Assembly: GCA_021736575.1 (NCBI GenBank)
Contig: JAIPFP010000019.1
Span: forward strand, 1 to 45,249
Origin: Pirellula sp.
GTDB taxonomy: Bacteria > Planctomycetota > Planctomycetia > Pirellulales > Pirellulaceae
DNA length: 45,249 nt
Direction: 5' to 3'
In this document: positions 33,148 through 41,713 of the stretch, piece by piece
How positions within the stretch are numbered: the stretch's first letter is position 1
Layout: every line of letters begins with the position of its first letter
Translations under genes and position numbers: made by a program
The notes under the pieces: generated by a model
The model's input: only the letters and a program-made list of their open reading frames with translations
Database searches by the model: none
What the model was told of the DNA's origin: nothing

Positions 33148-34383
33148 ATGGGGCAACGACTTTTCTTCTCAGTGGGCGAACCAAGCGGCGATTTGCACGC
33201 TGCCAACTTGATTCGCTCTATCCAATCGATTTCCCCCTCGTCGACATTTCGAGGTTTTGGAGGTAGCCGCATGATTCAGGCGGGCCTGGACTTGGACTAC
33301 GACCTGACAAGTTTGGCGGTGATGGGGTTTGCCGAGGTGCTGCCGAAGCTCCGAGAGTTTTGCAGGGTGGCGGATCTGGCTGAAAAAAGCTTTGCTCGTG
33401 GAGACGTCGATGGCGTCGTCTTGGTTGATTTCCCAGGTTTCAATTGGCACATTGCCAAGCGGGCCAAGAAATACAACCTTCCCGTATTTTATTATCTGCC
33501 ACCGCAACTTTGGGCTTGGGGTGGCTGGCGCGTCAAGAAGATGCGCCGAACCGTGGATCACGTCTTGTGCCACCTACCTTTTGAGACGCCGTGGTTTCAA
33601 CAACGAAATGTCGACGCACATTATGTTGGACATCCGTTCTTCGATTCGGTCGCACAACAACCTCTCGATTTGCGCTTTATGCACAAATGGAAAGACAATC
33701 AGCATTTGCAAGTCGCTGTCCTGCCGGGCTCACGCGACCATGAGGTACACACCATTTGGCCACTCCAGTTAGAGGTCATTCGGCGCCTTGCAGCAAAACA
33801 TCCAAATACTCAATTCATGGTTGCTGCATTGAAAGACTCGCACGCCCTTTGGTGTAGATCACAATTGAAACCGGCGGATGCCAAACTCTCGGTCCAAATC
33901 TTTGCAGGTAAAACCAGCGAGATAATCGAATTAAGCGACTGTTCGTTGATGAAAAGTGGTTCCGTTTCACTTGAACTCATGGCCCGTGGCAAACCTGCCG
34001 CAGTCATGTATCACCTCAGTCAACTGACATTCGCCATGGCCAAGCTTCTGGTGCGGTGCAAGTGCATGTCACTACCCAACCTCATGGCAAAAGAGCAGGT
34101 GTTGGCGGAGTTCCTATCGCATGGCAAGTTAACTTCGAAATCAGCACTCAAATCGATCGAGCAAGCTACGATCGAAATGTCGAAACTAGTGAGCGACCCG
34201 GAGTATCGAATGATGAGGCGCCGCAACCTGCAATCTCTTGCGCAGCAATTTGCCAAGCCTGGAGCCAGCAATGCTTCCGCGCGTTTTATCATGTCGAAAC
34301 TAATGAAGTCGGACGAAGGGACATTGCCTATCGATGTCGATGTTGCGAGCGGGAACGCCATATATCCTCGCGCTGCCGCCTAG
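33148..34383 (+). CDS. lpxB: Lipid-A-disaccharide synthase
   Basis: 411 residues, usual length. Begins MGQRLFFSVGEPSGDLHAANL, the diagnostic N-terminus. Further signs: FRGFGGSRMIQAGL, VLVDFPGFNWHIAKRAKK, FYYLPPQLWAWGGWRVKKMR, the LPGSRDHEV segment, and SGSVSLELMARGKPAAVMYHLSQL near the donor site. It joins UDP-2,3-diacylglucosamine and lipid X to form the disaccharide of lipid A, showing a Gram-negative outer membrane with lipid A, consistent with planctomycetes. It is not in the common lpxA-lpxD-fabZ cluster. Divergent from the acetyltransferase operon by about 210 bp. Confidence 0.95.
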   Translation: MGQRLFFSVGEPSGDLHAANLIRSIQSISPSSTFRGFGGSRMIQAGLDLDYDLTSLAVMGFAEVLPKLREFCRVADLAEKSFARGDVDGVVLVDFPGFNWHIAKRAKKYNLPVFYYLPPQLWAWGGWRVKKMRRTVDHVLCHLPFETPWFQQRNVDAHYVGHPFFDSVAQQPLDLRFMHKWKDNQHLQVAVLPGSRDHEVHTIWPLQLEVIRRLAAKHPNTQFMVAALKDSHALWCRSQLKPADAKLSVQIFAGKTSEIIELSDCSLMKSGSVSLELMARGKPAAVMYHLSQLTFAMAKLLVRCKCMSLPNLMAKEQVLAEFLSHGKLTSKSALKSIEQATIEMSKLVSDPEYRMMRRRNLQSLAQQFAKPGASNASARFIMSKLMKSDEGTLPIDVDVASGNAIYPRAAA

Positions 34384-34465
34384 GTCGTCCAGCTTTCAGA
34401 CCACCTCCAGCTCCTCTCCCCTAGTACAGGCATCGCTGTGAAGCATTTTTTCGTGCGTTTCGCTA

Positions 34466-34549
34466 CCACTGGCTTTATGCCAGTGGGGCGATAATTGGTG
34501 GCTACTAGCCGCTACCAATTGTTGCCTCCGTCGGGACGAGCCCGAACGG
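34466..34549. repeat. Three successive hairpins after lpxB
   Basis: CCACTGGC and GCCAGTGG (34466-34486), AATTGGT and ACCAATT with inner GGC/GCC (34493-34520), and CCGTCGGG with CCCGAACGG (34528-34549). They fill the gap between lpxB and the PP2C gene. It looks like a dispersed palindromic element represented once here, and could also end lpxB transcription. Confidence 0.7.
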
Positions 34550-34667
34550 AAGGCTTAAATTATGAACCGATGCATTTAAATTCTGTTAGACTAAAGCCGT
34601 TGGCAAGCAGCGTCTTTCAAAGCCTAAAACCGCTTGAGTACGGTTTCAAAGTCAAATCGATTGGCAC

Positions 34668-35714
34668 ATGATGAAAAGGATCGAAGTTCAATCGGCAGGT
34701 TTAACCGATGCGGGGCTTGTTCGTGCGGACAATCAAGATCAGTTTTTCGTAGCTGACCTAACGCGTGGTTTGTTGGTGCAATCCGGCTCTCTGGATGCTG
34801 CAAAGAAATCACGGCTTTTTGGCAGTCCAATGGGGCACCTTTTTTTTGTTGCAGATGGCATGGGTGGACACCGCGCGGGCAGCGAAGCGAGCATGCTGGC
34901 GATCAAATACTTTGTCAACGCCATCCTCAATAGTCCCAGATGGTTGCTGCAAGTACCCCCGTCGAGCGAAGCAAATTTCGTAGATGACTTAAAGGGAATT
35001 CTGCTTGACGCACACAAGGCGATTCAAAAGCAATCTGCCAGTGATCCGCAATACGAAGGAATGGGGACGACTTTTACGATGGTTTACGTCGTTTGGCCAA
35101 AAATGTTCGTCGTCCACGCTGGCGACACGCGTTGCTACGTGATGCGTGCGGGTGAACTGCGTTTGATTACCAACGACCATACTGTCGCAAACCAAATGAT
35201 GCGAGCAGGAAGGTTGGACCCACAATCGATCGAAAGATCGCCTTGGTCAAACGTTTTGGTCAACGCGCTTGGTGCTGGAGCGAACGAAGTTTTTGCGGAA
35301 ATGCATACGCTTGATTTGCTGTTGGGTGATACCCTTTTGCTTTGCAGCGATGGTCTCAATAAACATGTCACCGATTTCCAGATCCGACAGAACTTGCTGG
35401 CGTTCATCGACCCTGATACGGCTTGCGAGAAATTGATTCAGTATGCCAAACAAGGCGGCGGTAGCGACAATATCACGGTTGTCGTTGCGCGATTTACAGA
35501 ACCGCGACTCCAGAGCGGGCGCATGCAAATCATAGCATCGCATTCGTCCGATGAGTATGTTTTGCAAGACATTGAAATCCCGGAATCCGATTTGGACACG
35601 AGCGTCGAAACGGACGGCAGCGTCGCTTCTCAATCGTCCGGCGACACGAAAGAAACGGCTGAATTTGGACCGCAACTAGATACTTCCACCGGAGAGTTCT
35701 TTGAGCCTAAATGA
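34668..35714 (+). CDS. PP2C-family Ser/Thr protein phosphatase
   Basis: 348 residues; two adjacent ATG codons at 34668 and 34671 could serve as start. The PPM/PP2C fold covers about 5-285: VRADNQDQF, FFVADGMGGHRAGSEAS (metal-binding Asp and Gly), HAGDTRCYVM, ITNDHTVANQM, LLLCSDGLNKHV and GGSDNITVVV with the closing metal Asp. The 60-residue C-terminal tail is acidic and Ser/Thr-rich, probably unstructured. It should remove phosphates placed by Hanks kinases such as the one at 4619-6394, but no kinase is adjacent. The 3' end overlaps the SDR gene by 14 bases, so the two are coupled. Confidence 0.94.
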   Translation: MMKRIEVQSAGLTDAGLVRADNQDQFFVADLTRGLLVQSGSLDAAKKSRLFGSPMGHLFFVADGMGGHRAGSEASMLAIKYFVNAILNSPRWLLQVPPSSEANFVDDLKGILLDAHKAIQKQSASDPQYEGMGTTFTMVYVVWPKMFVVHAGDTRCYVMRAGELRLITNDHTVANQMMRAGRLDPQSIERSPWSNVLVNALGAGANEVFAEMHTLDLLLGDTLLLCSDGLNKHVTDFQIRQNLLAFIDPDTACEKLIQYAKQGGGSDNITVVVARFTEPRLQSGRMQIIASHSSDEYVLQDIEIPESDLDTSVETDGSVASQSSGDTKETAEFGPQLDTSTGEFFEPK

Positions 35715-36519
35715 TTTGCAGGGGCATGTGGCACTGATCACTGGCGGTACCCAAGGTGTCGGCGGCGCTATCGCAATGAGCCTTGCCAAAGCTGGCGCCA
35801 ACTTGATCCTGCATGGACTGGTCGAGGATGAGTGCGCTCTCGAAACTATCTCTCAGTGCCAGACTTTTGGCGTTCGCGTCAGCCCGCTTTACTGCGATCT
35901 AACTCAACCCATCGATATTGTATTGAATGACTTGGCCGAACGAGCGCTCGAAATCGAACCTGATATCGATCTTCTTGTCAACAATGCGGGCGTTTTTATC
36001 GATCTGCCTTTTCCGGAAATGAGTGAAGTGTTGTTCGATCGCACGTTTCATTTAAACGTCAAGGTTGGCTACTTCTTGACTCAATACTTTTCAAAAAAAT
36101 GGATGTGCACTGGGCGATCTGGGAGAGTCCTGTTCACGGGGTCGATCAACGGCATTTTAGCGGAATCCGACCACACGGCTTACGACGCATCCAAAGCAGC
36201 GCTGGCTGGCATGGTTCGATCCCTTTGTGTCGCGTTAGCTCCGCACGGGATACGAATAAACTCGATGGCACCTGGCTTGGTGCGAACTCCACTAACGAAA
36301 CAGGTGAGCCGCGACGCGGATGCTTTGAAATGGATGGAGATGCATACTCCCAACGGACGGGTACCGGACGCCTCCGTGTGCGGTCCTATCGCTGCATTCT
36401 TGCTCAGCGACGAAGCGACCCACATTCACGGCCAAACCATATACGTAGATGGTGGAATGAGCGCTTGGCAACAACCTGATCTGCCACGAAGCTTGCGAGG
36501 AAATTTAGGCGATTCGTAA
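35701..36519 (+). CDS. SDR family oxidoreductase
   Basis: 272 residues from a TTG start at 35701, supported by CCGGAGAG just upstream and by the domain start (LNDLQGHVALITGGTQGVGG). Classical SDR: TGGTQGVGGAIA cofactor loop, NNAG at about 97-100, catalytic Ser148, Tyr161 and Lys165 (YDASK) and the PGLVRTPL loop. NAD(P)(H)-dependent; the substrate cannot be derived. The first 14 bases lie within the PP2C gene. A 3-oxoacyl-ACP reductase or gluconate dehydrogenase-like enzyme are possible alternatives. Followed at once by repeat R3. Confidence 0.92.
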   Translation: MSLNDLQGHVALITGGTQGVGGAIAMSLAKAGANLILHGLVEDECALETISQCQTFGVRVSPLYCDLTQPIDIVLNDLAERALEIEPDIDLLVNNAGVFIDLPFPEMSEVLFDRTFHLNVKVGYFLTQYFSKKWMCTGRSGRVLFTGSINGILAESDHTAYDASKAALAGMVRSLCVALAPHGIRINSMAPGLVRTPLTKQVSRDADALKWMEMHTPNGRVPDASVCGPIAAFLLSDEATHIHGQTIYVDGGMSAWQQPDLPRSLRGNLGDS

Positions 36520-36528
36520 CGGACACAG

Positions 36529-36654
36529 GTCAAAGTAGTAGGCACATTTCATGTGCCGTCCACCTAGAATCTTGGCAAAAGCTTGACTGCGAACCGGTTC
36601 GGGGAGTGCCTGCTACTTTTGTCGTGCTACTTTTGTCGTGCTACTTTTGTCGGC
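36529..36654. repeat. Palindromic repeat, family R3, copy 2, with direct-repeat flanks
   Basis: Shares GTCAAAGTAGTAGGCACATT, ATGTGCCGTCCACC, TTGGCAAAAGC and the closing GTGCCTGCTACT with copy 1 at 29766-29864. Here the right end carries three perfect tandem copies of TGCTACTTTTGTCG (36611-36652). The element is bounded by ACACAG and CTGTGT and by the 10-bp direct repeat CGTAACGGAC at 36515-36524 and 36660-36669, which could be a target duplication. Lies immediately after the SDR gene. Confidence 0.88.
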
Positions 36655-36673
36655 TGTGTCGTAACGGACGTTG

Positions 36674-36848
36674 CAATCTAGTTACCAGGCTCTGCCTGGT
36701 AACTCAATGCAAGCGAGGCTCCGCCTCGCCGAAATGCATCCTTAGTTTGTGAACTCGGGAGGCAGGAGCCTCCACACCAGGGCGTTCCCAGGCAGAGCCT
36801 GGGAACGAGTAGTCTCCTGTGCGACGTTCATTCCAATCAGTGGCACTA
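36674..36848. repeat. Multi-hairpin palindromic repeat, family R2, copy 2
   Basis: Same order of hairpins as copy 1 at 20514-20698: GTTACCAGGC/GCCTGGTAAC, GCGAGGC/GCCTCGC, GGAGGC/GCCTCC, CGTTCCCAGGC/GCCTGGGAACG, ending CCAATCAGTGGCACTA. The first hairpin has a shorter loop and less extended stem. It ends 20 bases from the stop of the leftward lipoprotein gene and starts next to R3 copy 2. Confidence 0.92.
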
Positions 36849-36868
36849 CCCTCGCATAGCGATTCGCA

Positions 36869-39800
36869 TCAATGATCTCGGTTTGATGCCGGTGGAGGTA
36901 AGACATTCGTTGCCGGTGGAATCGTTGCACATCGATTCAAGTCTATCTTGATCGACATTTTGGTTGTCATGTCGACGCGGGGTTGAGACGGATTCAAGAA
37001 ATCAAGACTCCCTGTTACGACGATCACATCTCCCGCTTGGAAGTCGATTCGGGGTTCGATAAGGGGTCTTATCGCATTTGCAAAGTCGGCAATATCGATC
37101 TGTAGATTTCGGAAGGGGATCTTGGTCGGAGTGGTTCCTAACGGCTCTTTGGTGACTACTTTGTTCGCATCCGTTCTTTGTCGTTCCAAGGTGAATGTCG
37201 AAAATCCGTCCGACTGGATAAAGGGATATCCTGTCTTAATAGCGATTCGAAGAGATCCCGGCGGGTTGATCAAGCAAAAGGAACCTCCACACGCGTCGGC
37301 AGGATCTGTTTTACAGCCAACACTTCCGGCGAGTTCAATCTTGCCTACCAAATCGTAATCGCTCTTAGGCTCAGCTACAGCCACAGCTACAGCTTCCGCT
37401 TTCTTTTCAGTTCGTTTGTTGATCACGAGGGGATTGGACATTCCCGCTGGCGTTGCCACTCGCACTTCAAAGCGCCCCGGATCGGACAACGATTCGTTAA
37501 GCTTGCCGACTCGAACTCGAATCAATTCTCGGCTGATAACCTCCACAATCGAGTCATTGCCTGAGCTTATGTGTTGCTCTGAACCTCCAACGATGACGTG
37601 CGTCAAGGTGGGATGGAAGTTCTTTCCTGCGATAAAGAGATCGGCTTGCGAGAGCGCGGGGTCCAAATAGGTTAAGCCATAGAAATAATCCGCGGTAGGC
37701 CTAAGCTGTTTCTTGCCTGAATCGAAAAGACCGCCGCCGGTCTGCTCGTATTGGTAAGGCAATTTAACGTCATGCGTTTGCATTCCCAACATCGTCTCCA
37801 ATTGATCGATTCGGCTGATGAGTCGACCATAGTCACCTGGTCGGTAACAATTTTGGTTTTTGGGATCTTGCATGCAATTCCGCAGTCGATGCAAACGACC
37901 ACCTTGTGCAATCATCTCTTCGTACGAACGTTTCGTGACGCCTGGCCTCGCAACTTTTTCCCAATTGGTGGTTACGTCAAATGAAACTTCGGTAACAAAC
38001 GATGGCATTGCAATCAATACTTCGCAATCGCGAATGCCTGGCTCAAGGCGTCGGTGCTTGCGATCATAATTATCGGTTGGCCCTGTTGACCAGATGGTTC
38101 TCGCGAGGGCACCGATGTTGGTGCTTTCGGTAGGAGGCGTTTGAATACGAGGATGGAAGTACCAGCCGAAAGTGTCGTCGCCGTGGGCAAAGGCAACAGC
38201 CGTCCGATTGAGCCCTATCGTGGCCTCATCCAATGCCAACTTTCTACTCATCTTGAGCTTTTGATCGGCAGAAAGTGACGTCCCCTTGGCAACACTGAAG
38301 GCCAACGCGACTTGCATTTCTCGACGTCGCGAGAACGCGTCATATGCGTTCTGCTGTTCCACGATTGGATCCAAGTTAAACACTTGCAAAGGAAATGTTT
38401 GCCGAATGATGGTTTCCCAAAGTAGGACCGCTTCTGGACAGTCGGATGCATAAAATTGAACGTTATCGGAAACGGCGCAATGCTCACCAACGTTGCCTCC
38501 ACTGGCCTGAAGATCGTTGAGAATTTTCTTAAGATTACGATCAAAAATTCCAGACTGGAGCGCTAGCAACCAACTGCTGCTCTCGAAAACACCATTGAGA
38601 GCATACGCGGACACGCTTTGGTTCCATTCCGCACGATACACGCCCACTTGGTCGTATTGCCCTTTGACGAACGCGTCTGCTGCGATTGCAATCGTGCTGA
38701 TGTTTGCGTCAAAAACTTGGCTCTCGTTTAGAGCATTGTGTGTTTGCTCAAGTGTGGCAAAGAGAAATTGCCGAATTTCCTCCGCCTTGGGTTGATCGAG
38801 CACTTGTGCATCTGGAGAGTTTTCAAATTGCTCGATGGCATTATCCACTAAAGTATCGATTGCATCGTCACCATAAACCGTCGAGTGGGAATTAAATGGG
38901 ACAGAGGCCGGAGTGAAATTGTTGGAGGAAAGACCCTGAGCTAGATTCCTATTACCCGGGGTTTGCGTTCCCTGCAACGATTCGATTCTTGTCTTGTACG
39001 AAGCGGTTTGGAGTATTCTTCGTTGCTGCCAAGTCAGGTTGTTCGCACCGATCTTAGCAATACCAACTTGGATTGCTTTACGATACTCTTTCGCATCTTT
39101 CCAATTGTTTAAGATTCTCGGTGTGAGTGCTTCGACGAGATCCGCAATGACCATCTTGGGAAAGGTGTTGCGCAGGTGGGCATGGTCGACTTGAAGCTGA
39201 GCTCGCAGAGTAGCGACGGCGCTATAACCTTCGGTGGTTTCGCGACCAGGCAATACCGAGACTGGAATACGAAAGAGATAGAGGCCATAACCAGCAGCTC
39301 GGCTGTTATCATCTCCGATCATTCGCCGCCTCAATGCTTGATTGGCATGAATGAACGTGGAGCGTTCTCGATCCAGTTCCGTTGGCTCTAAAGCCACTCC
39401 CTTGGTCGGAGCCGCTACGCCTTGAGTTGGTGTGGTTAAAAGTGCGAACGGAGTTGAACCTCCAGGAATAGGGGTAGGCAATATGTTTTGAGTGGATACG
39501 GAAGTTACCGCTGGAGCAGTCCCGCCGCCAATCGCTGCACCGATCGCTGTCGCGCTCAAAAACTCTCCCTGGTCGCTTCGAGCAATGTACGCTTGAACGG
39601 ACTCACTAAAACGACTGTTAAAGGCACTGATCTCACCCAATGACATGAGTCGTTCGTATTCTTGGATGGATGCCATCAAGTTGCCATCTCCCCACACATC
39701 AGGCTTCTTCACCGTGATGGATCCATCGCGTCGAATGTCGTCTTCTAGCATCGTTAGGTCACGAGCCACCTCAAGCATGGGATCTCCTGCAACTGGCTCT

Positions 39801-39964
39801 TTGAAATCGCGGTGCCTACGACGAAAAGCTGCGTCCCAGAGATCATGATGGCCCGTGTCCGGTGCGTAGGGAGCCAAAACACCTCGATATGGTGACGATG
39901 ACTCACATCCAAAAACACTTCCAAGCGAACAAATGAGTAATGTCCGTAGCGCAAATTTCTTCAT
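36869..39964 (-). CDS. Large lipoprotein, function unknown
   Basis: 1031 residues from the ATG at 39964, chosen because a lipoprotein signal follows (MKKFALRTLLICSLGSVFGC, with Cys21 or so as lipidation site); the longer frame by 23 codons is unlikely. The body is mostly helical up to about 700, with Gln/Asn-rich stretches and no recognised domain. At about 760-850 a segment resembles an IPT/TIG-like beta sandwich (ADLFIAGKNFHPTLTHVIVGG, FEVRVATPAGMSNPLVI). A short AVAVAVAE repeat follows, then another beta-rich part. Probably anchored in the periplasm or outer membrane. Standing alone, it gives no context for a role; an outer-surface or adhesion function is a guess. Confidence 0.85.
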   Translation of the reverse strand: MKKFALRTLLICSLGSVFGCESSSPYRGVLAPYAPDTGHHDLWDAAFRRRHRDFKEPVAGDPMLEVARDLTMLEDDIRRDGSITVKKPDVWGDGNLMASIQEYERLMSLGEISAFNSRFSESVQAYIARSDQGEFLSATAIGAAIGGGTAPAVTSVSTQNILPTPIPGGSTPFALLTTPTQGVAAPTKGVALEPTELDRERSTFIHANQALRRRMIGDDNSRAAGYGLYLFRIPVSVLPGRETTEGYSAVATLRAQLQVDHAHLRNTFPKMVIADLVEALTPRILNNWKDAKEYRKAIQVGIAKIGANNLTWQQRRILQTASYKTRIESLQGTQTPGNRNLAQGLSSNNFTPASVPFNSHSTVYGDDAIDTLVDNAIEQFENSPDAQVLDQPKAEEIRQFLFATLEQTHNALNESQVFDANISTIAIAADAFVKGQYDQVGVYRAEWNQSVSAYALNGVFESSSWLLALQSGIFDRNLKKILNDLQASGGNVGEHCAVSDNVQFYASDCPEAVLLWETIIRQTFPLQVFNLDPIVEQQNAYDAFSRRREMQVALAFSVAKGTSLSADQKLKMSRKLALDEATIGLNRTAVAFAHGDDTFGWYFHPRIQTPPTESTNIGALARTIWSTGPTDNYDRKHRRLEPGIRDCEVLIAMPSFVTEVSFDVTTNWEKVARPGVTKRSYEEMIAQGGRLHRLRNCMQDPKNQNCYRPGDYGRLISRIDQLETMLGMQTHDVKLPYQYEQTGGGLFDSGKKQLRPTADYFYGLTYLDPALSQADLFIAGKNFHPTLTHVIVGGSEQHISSGNDSIVEVISRELIRVRVGKLNESLSDPGRFEVRVATPAGMSNPLVINKRTEKKAEAVAVAVAEPKSDYDLVGKIELAGSVGCKTDPADACGGSFCLINPPGSLRIAIKTGYPFIQSDGFSTFTLERQRTDANKVVTKEPLGTTPTKIPFRNLQIDIADFANAIRPLIEPRIDFQAGDVIVVTGSLDFLNPSQPRVDMTTKMSIKIDLNRCATIPPATNVLPPPASNRDH

Positions 39965-40240
39965 GTCGCGATAATCCCTTCGCTTCCAAATTCGAAAAAT
40001 GCATGCAATTCCATGGCTCATTTGCAATCGCATCGCATCGCGCTTGCCCGTTGGCTTCCTGCCGAAAGATTCAAGCTCGCAGTTTGATATTTTCGGCTAT
40101 CAACATATTCAACGATCACTCAAGTTTTCGCTCCTGTGCAAATCCCCCGAATCTCCCAAATAGCCAAGGATCGCTAAGCTGTCGTTTGCATTCGCGATCT
40201 TGCGATAATCCAAGGTTCGTCGCATCCGGACCTGGGAAAA

Positions 40241-41689
40241 CTAACTTCGCATTTTGAGATGCGCGCGCCAATAATGTACCGTCTTCGCCACGGATGTAAT
40301 CACATTCTTGATTTCACGCTTGATCGTAAACTCGGGTCCAGCGGGAACAAAGAGAATTTCTTTTTCGCGCCGAACCATCACGTTTTCGACAATGATCGCT
40401 CGCATTAGCCACACGGCCATCGCTTCGTCATCGCACAAAATCCCTACCCAGCCAAGCGATTCCGATTCCATGGTCTTCAATTGCGTAACCAATTCGATTC
40501 CCCGGCGAATCTCGTTGGCGACTCCTTGGTAGGCGTCGCGATCTTGAAGGACTTGTTCGCGTGAAATCGCTTCTAAAAGTTTACCGCGATGCGGCGGCCC
40601 GCCTGCCATTGCAAGATCGCAAAAGCTGGTCCAAATCTCGTCCCATGGTACAAGCCCATCTGCGTTAAACTCAAGTGCCCTCGAACCCATCGATTGACTG
40701 CGAACGATGTCTGTGCGTCCTTGATACTCAGATGGAAGATGCGAATCGATTCTTTGATCGAGCGACATCAAGTCAAATCGAAATAGACTACGGTCTTGGT
40801 CACTTTCAGAAACCGCTTCCGCAAAGTAGCGCCCGATCGGTCGCGATGCGAGCGCATCCAAGTATTTCTCGAACAAGATATGGATCGCGATCGGATGATC
40901 CAACAATTTGAGCGGTCCGGGCATTTGATTCGTTAGGCGATCCCAAAACCAAGCATTGGCGGGCTCCAAAACGGGCACATCGAGCGCATGCAATTGACCG
41001 ATCGTACGGAAAAGTTCGGAGACTTTTTCTTGATCGAGCCTCCAACAAAGCAAAACGACTTGATGGATCTGGTCGCAGTCTATTTGATGGAACACCTGAG
41101 CCAAATTAGGAAGTTCTGCCTGCATGAATGCGTAACGTATCGCCCATCCCGAATCCTGCTGTAACATCTCGTGCGATAAACACGCCAATTCGACGCCTGT
41201 CGTTCTCGATTCGCAGGTTGTTGCCCCGCCATCCGAGATCACTAGCAACGCTTTTTTCTGAGGCGGTTTTGGGGGATTGTTCAATGCGTTCGCTTGGTTA
41301 CTCGCGGTCACATTGTCGCAAATCGACGTCAAGATAAGATTGCTCCAGTCCGCCATGTTCCATTCGCGAGCGACATGAATTGCAGTTGGAATATGTACTT
41401 GATGTGACCATGCGATTGCAGTTTTCAGGCCGAGAATGTCATATGGTTCAAGACCAATTGGAATCACCACGACTCGTAGAAAACCACGCTCGCGATGTTC
41501 CTTGACGAGCGACTCCAGCGTTTCCGCACGTTCCTCGAAATCGAGTCTTCGCAACAGGATAACCGGGTGACACAATCGCGTTGCCAGACGGTCTGCAACG
41601 CCCTGCCATTGCTCCAAAGTTGCCATGATGAGTGGCGATTGCAATTCCAGAATTGCGACAGTTTTCAATTCAGCTTCGTTTGAGTCCAT
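40241..41689 (-). CDS. CbiX-like two-domain protein without the usual catalytic histidines
   Basis: 482 residues. Two repeats fit the chelatase fold of sirohydrochlorin cobalto/ferrochelatases (CbiX): about 8-130 (KTVAILELQSPLIMA, FLRVVVIPIGLEPYD) and about 145-290 (KKALLVISDGGATT, ACLSHEMLQQ, AFMQAELPNLAQVFHQ). The C-terminal part (about 345-482), with WDEIWTSFCDLAMAGGPPHRG and FTIKREIKNVITSVAKTVHYW, is conserved-looking but unknown to me. The HGSR-type His expected after the first strand of a CbiX domain is not there in either repeat (LELQS, ISDGG), so chelatase activity is doubtful. It follows two glycosyltransferase genes with a 24-base gap. Fold assignment is moderate, function open. Confidence 0.72.
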   Translation of the reverse strand: MDSNEAELKTVAILELQSPLIMATLEQWQGVADRLATRLCHPVILLRRLDFEERAETLESLVKEHRERGFLRVVVIPIGLEPYDILGLKTAIAWSHQVHIPTAIHVAREWNMADWSNLILTSICDNVTASNQANALNNPPKPPQKKALLVISDGGATTCESRTTGVELACLSHEMLQQDSGWAIRYAFMQAELPNLAQVFHQIDCDQIHQVVLLCWRLDQEKVSELFRTIGQLHALDVPVLEPANAWFWDRLTNQMPGPLKLLDHPIAIHILFEKYLDALASRPIGRYFAEAVSESDQDRSLFRFDLMSLDQRIDSHLPSEYQGRTDIVRSQSMGSRALEFNADGLVPWDEIWTSFCDLAMAGGPPHRGKLLEAISREQVLQDRDAYQGVANEIRRGIELVTQLKTMESESLGWVGILCDDEAMAVWLMRAIIVENVMVRREKEILFVPAGPEFTIKREIKNVITSVAKTVHYWRAHLKMRS

Positions 41690-41713
41690 CCACGGAATGA
41701 TATTCCGGTTTCT

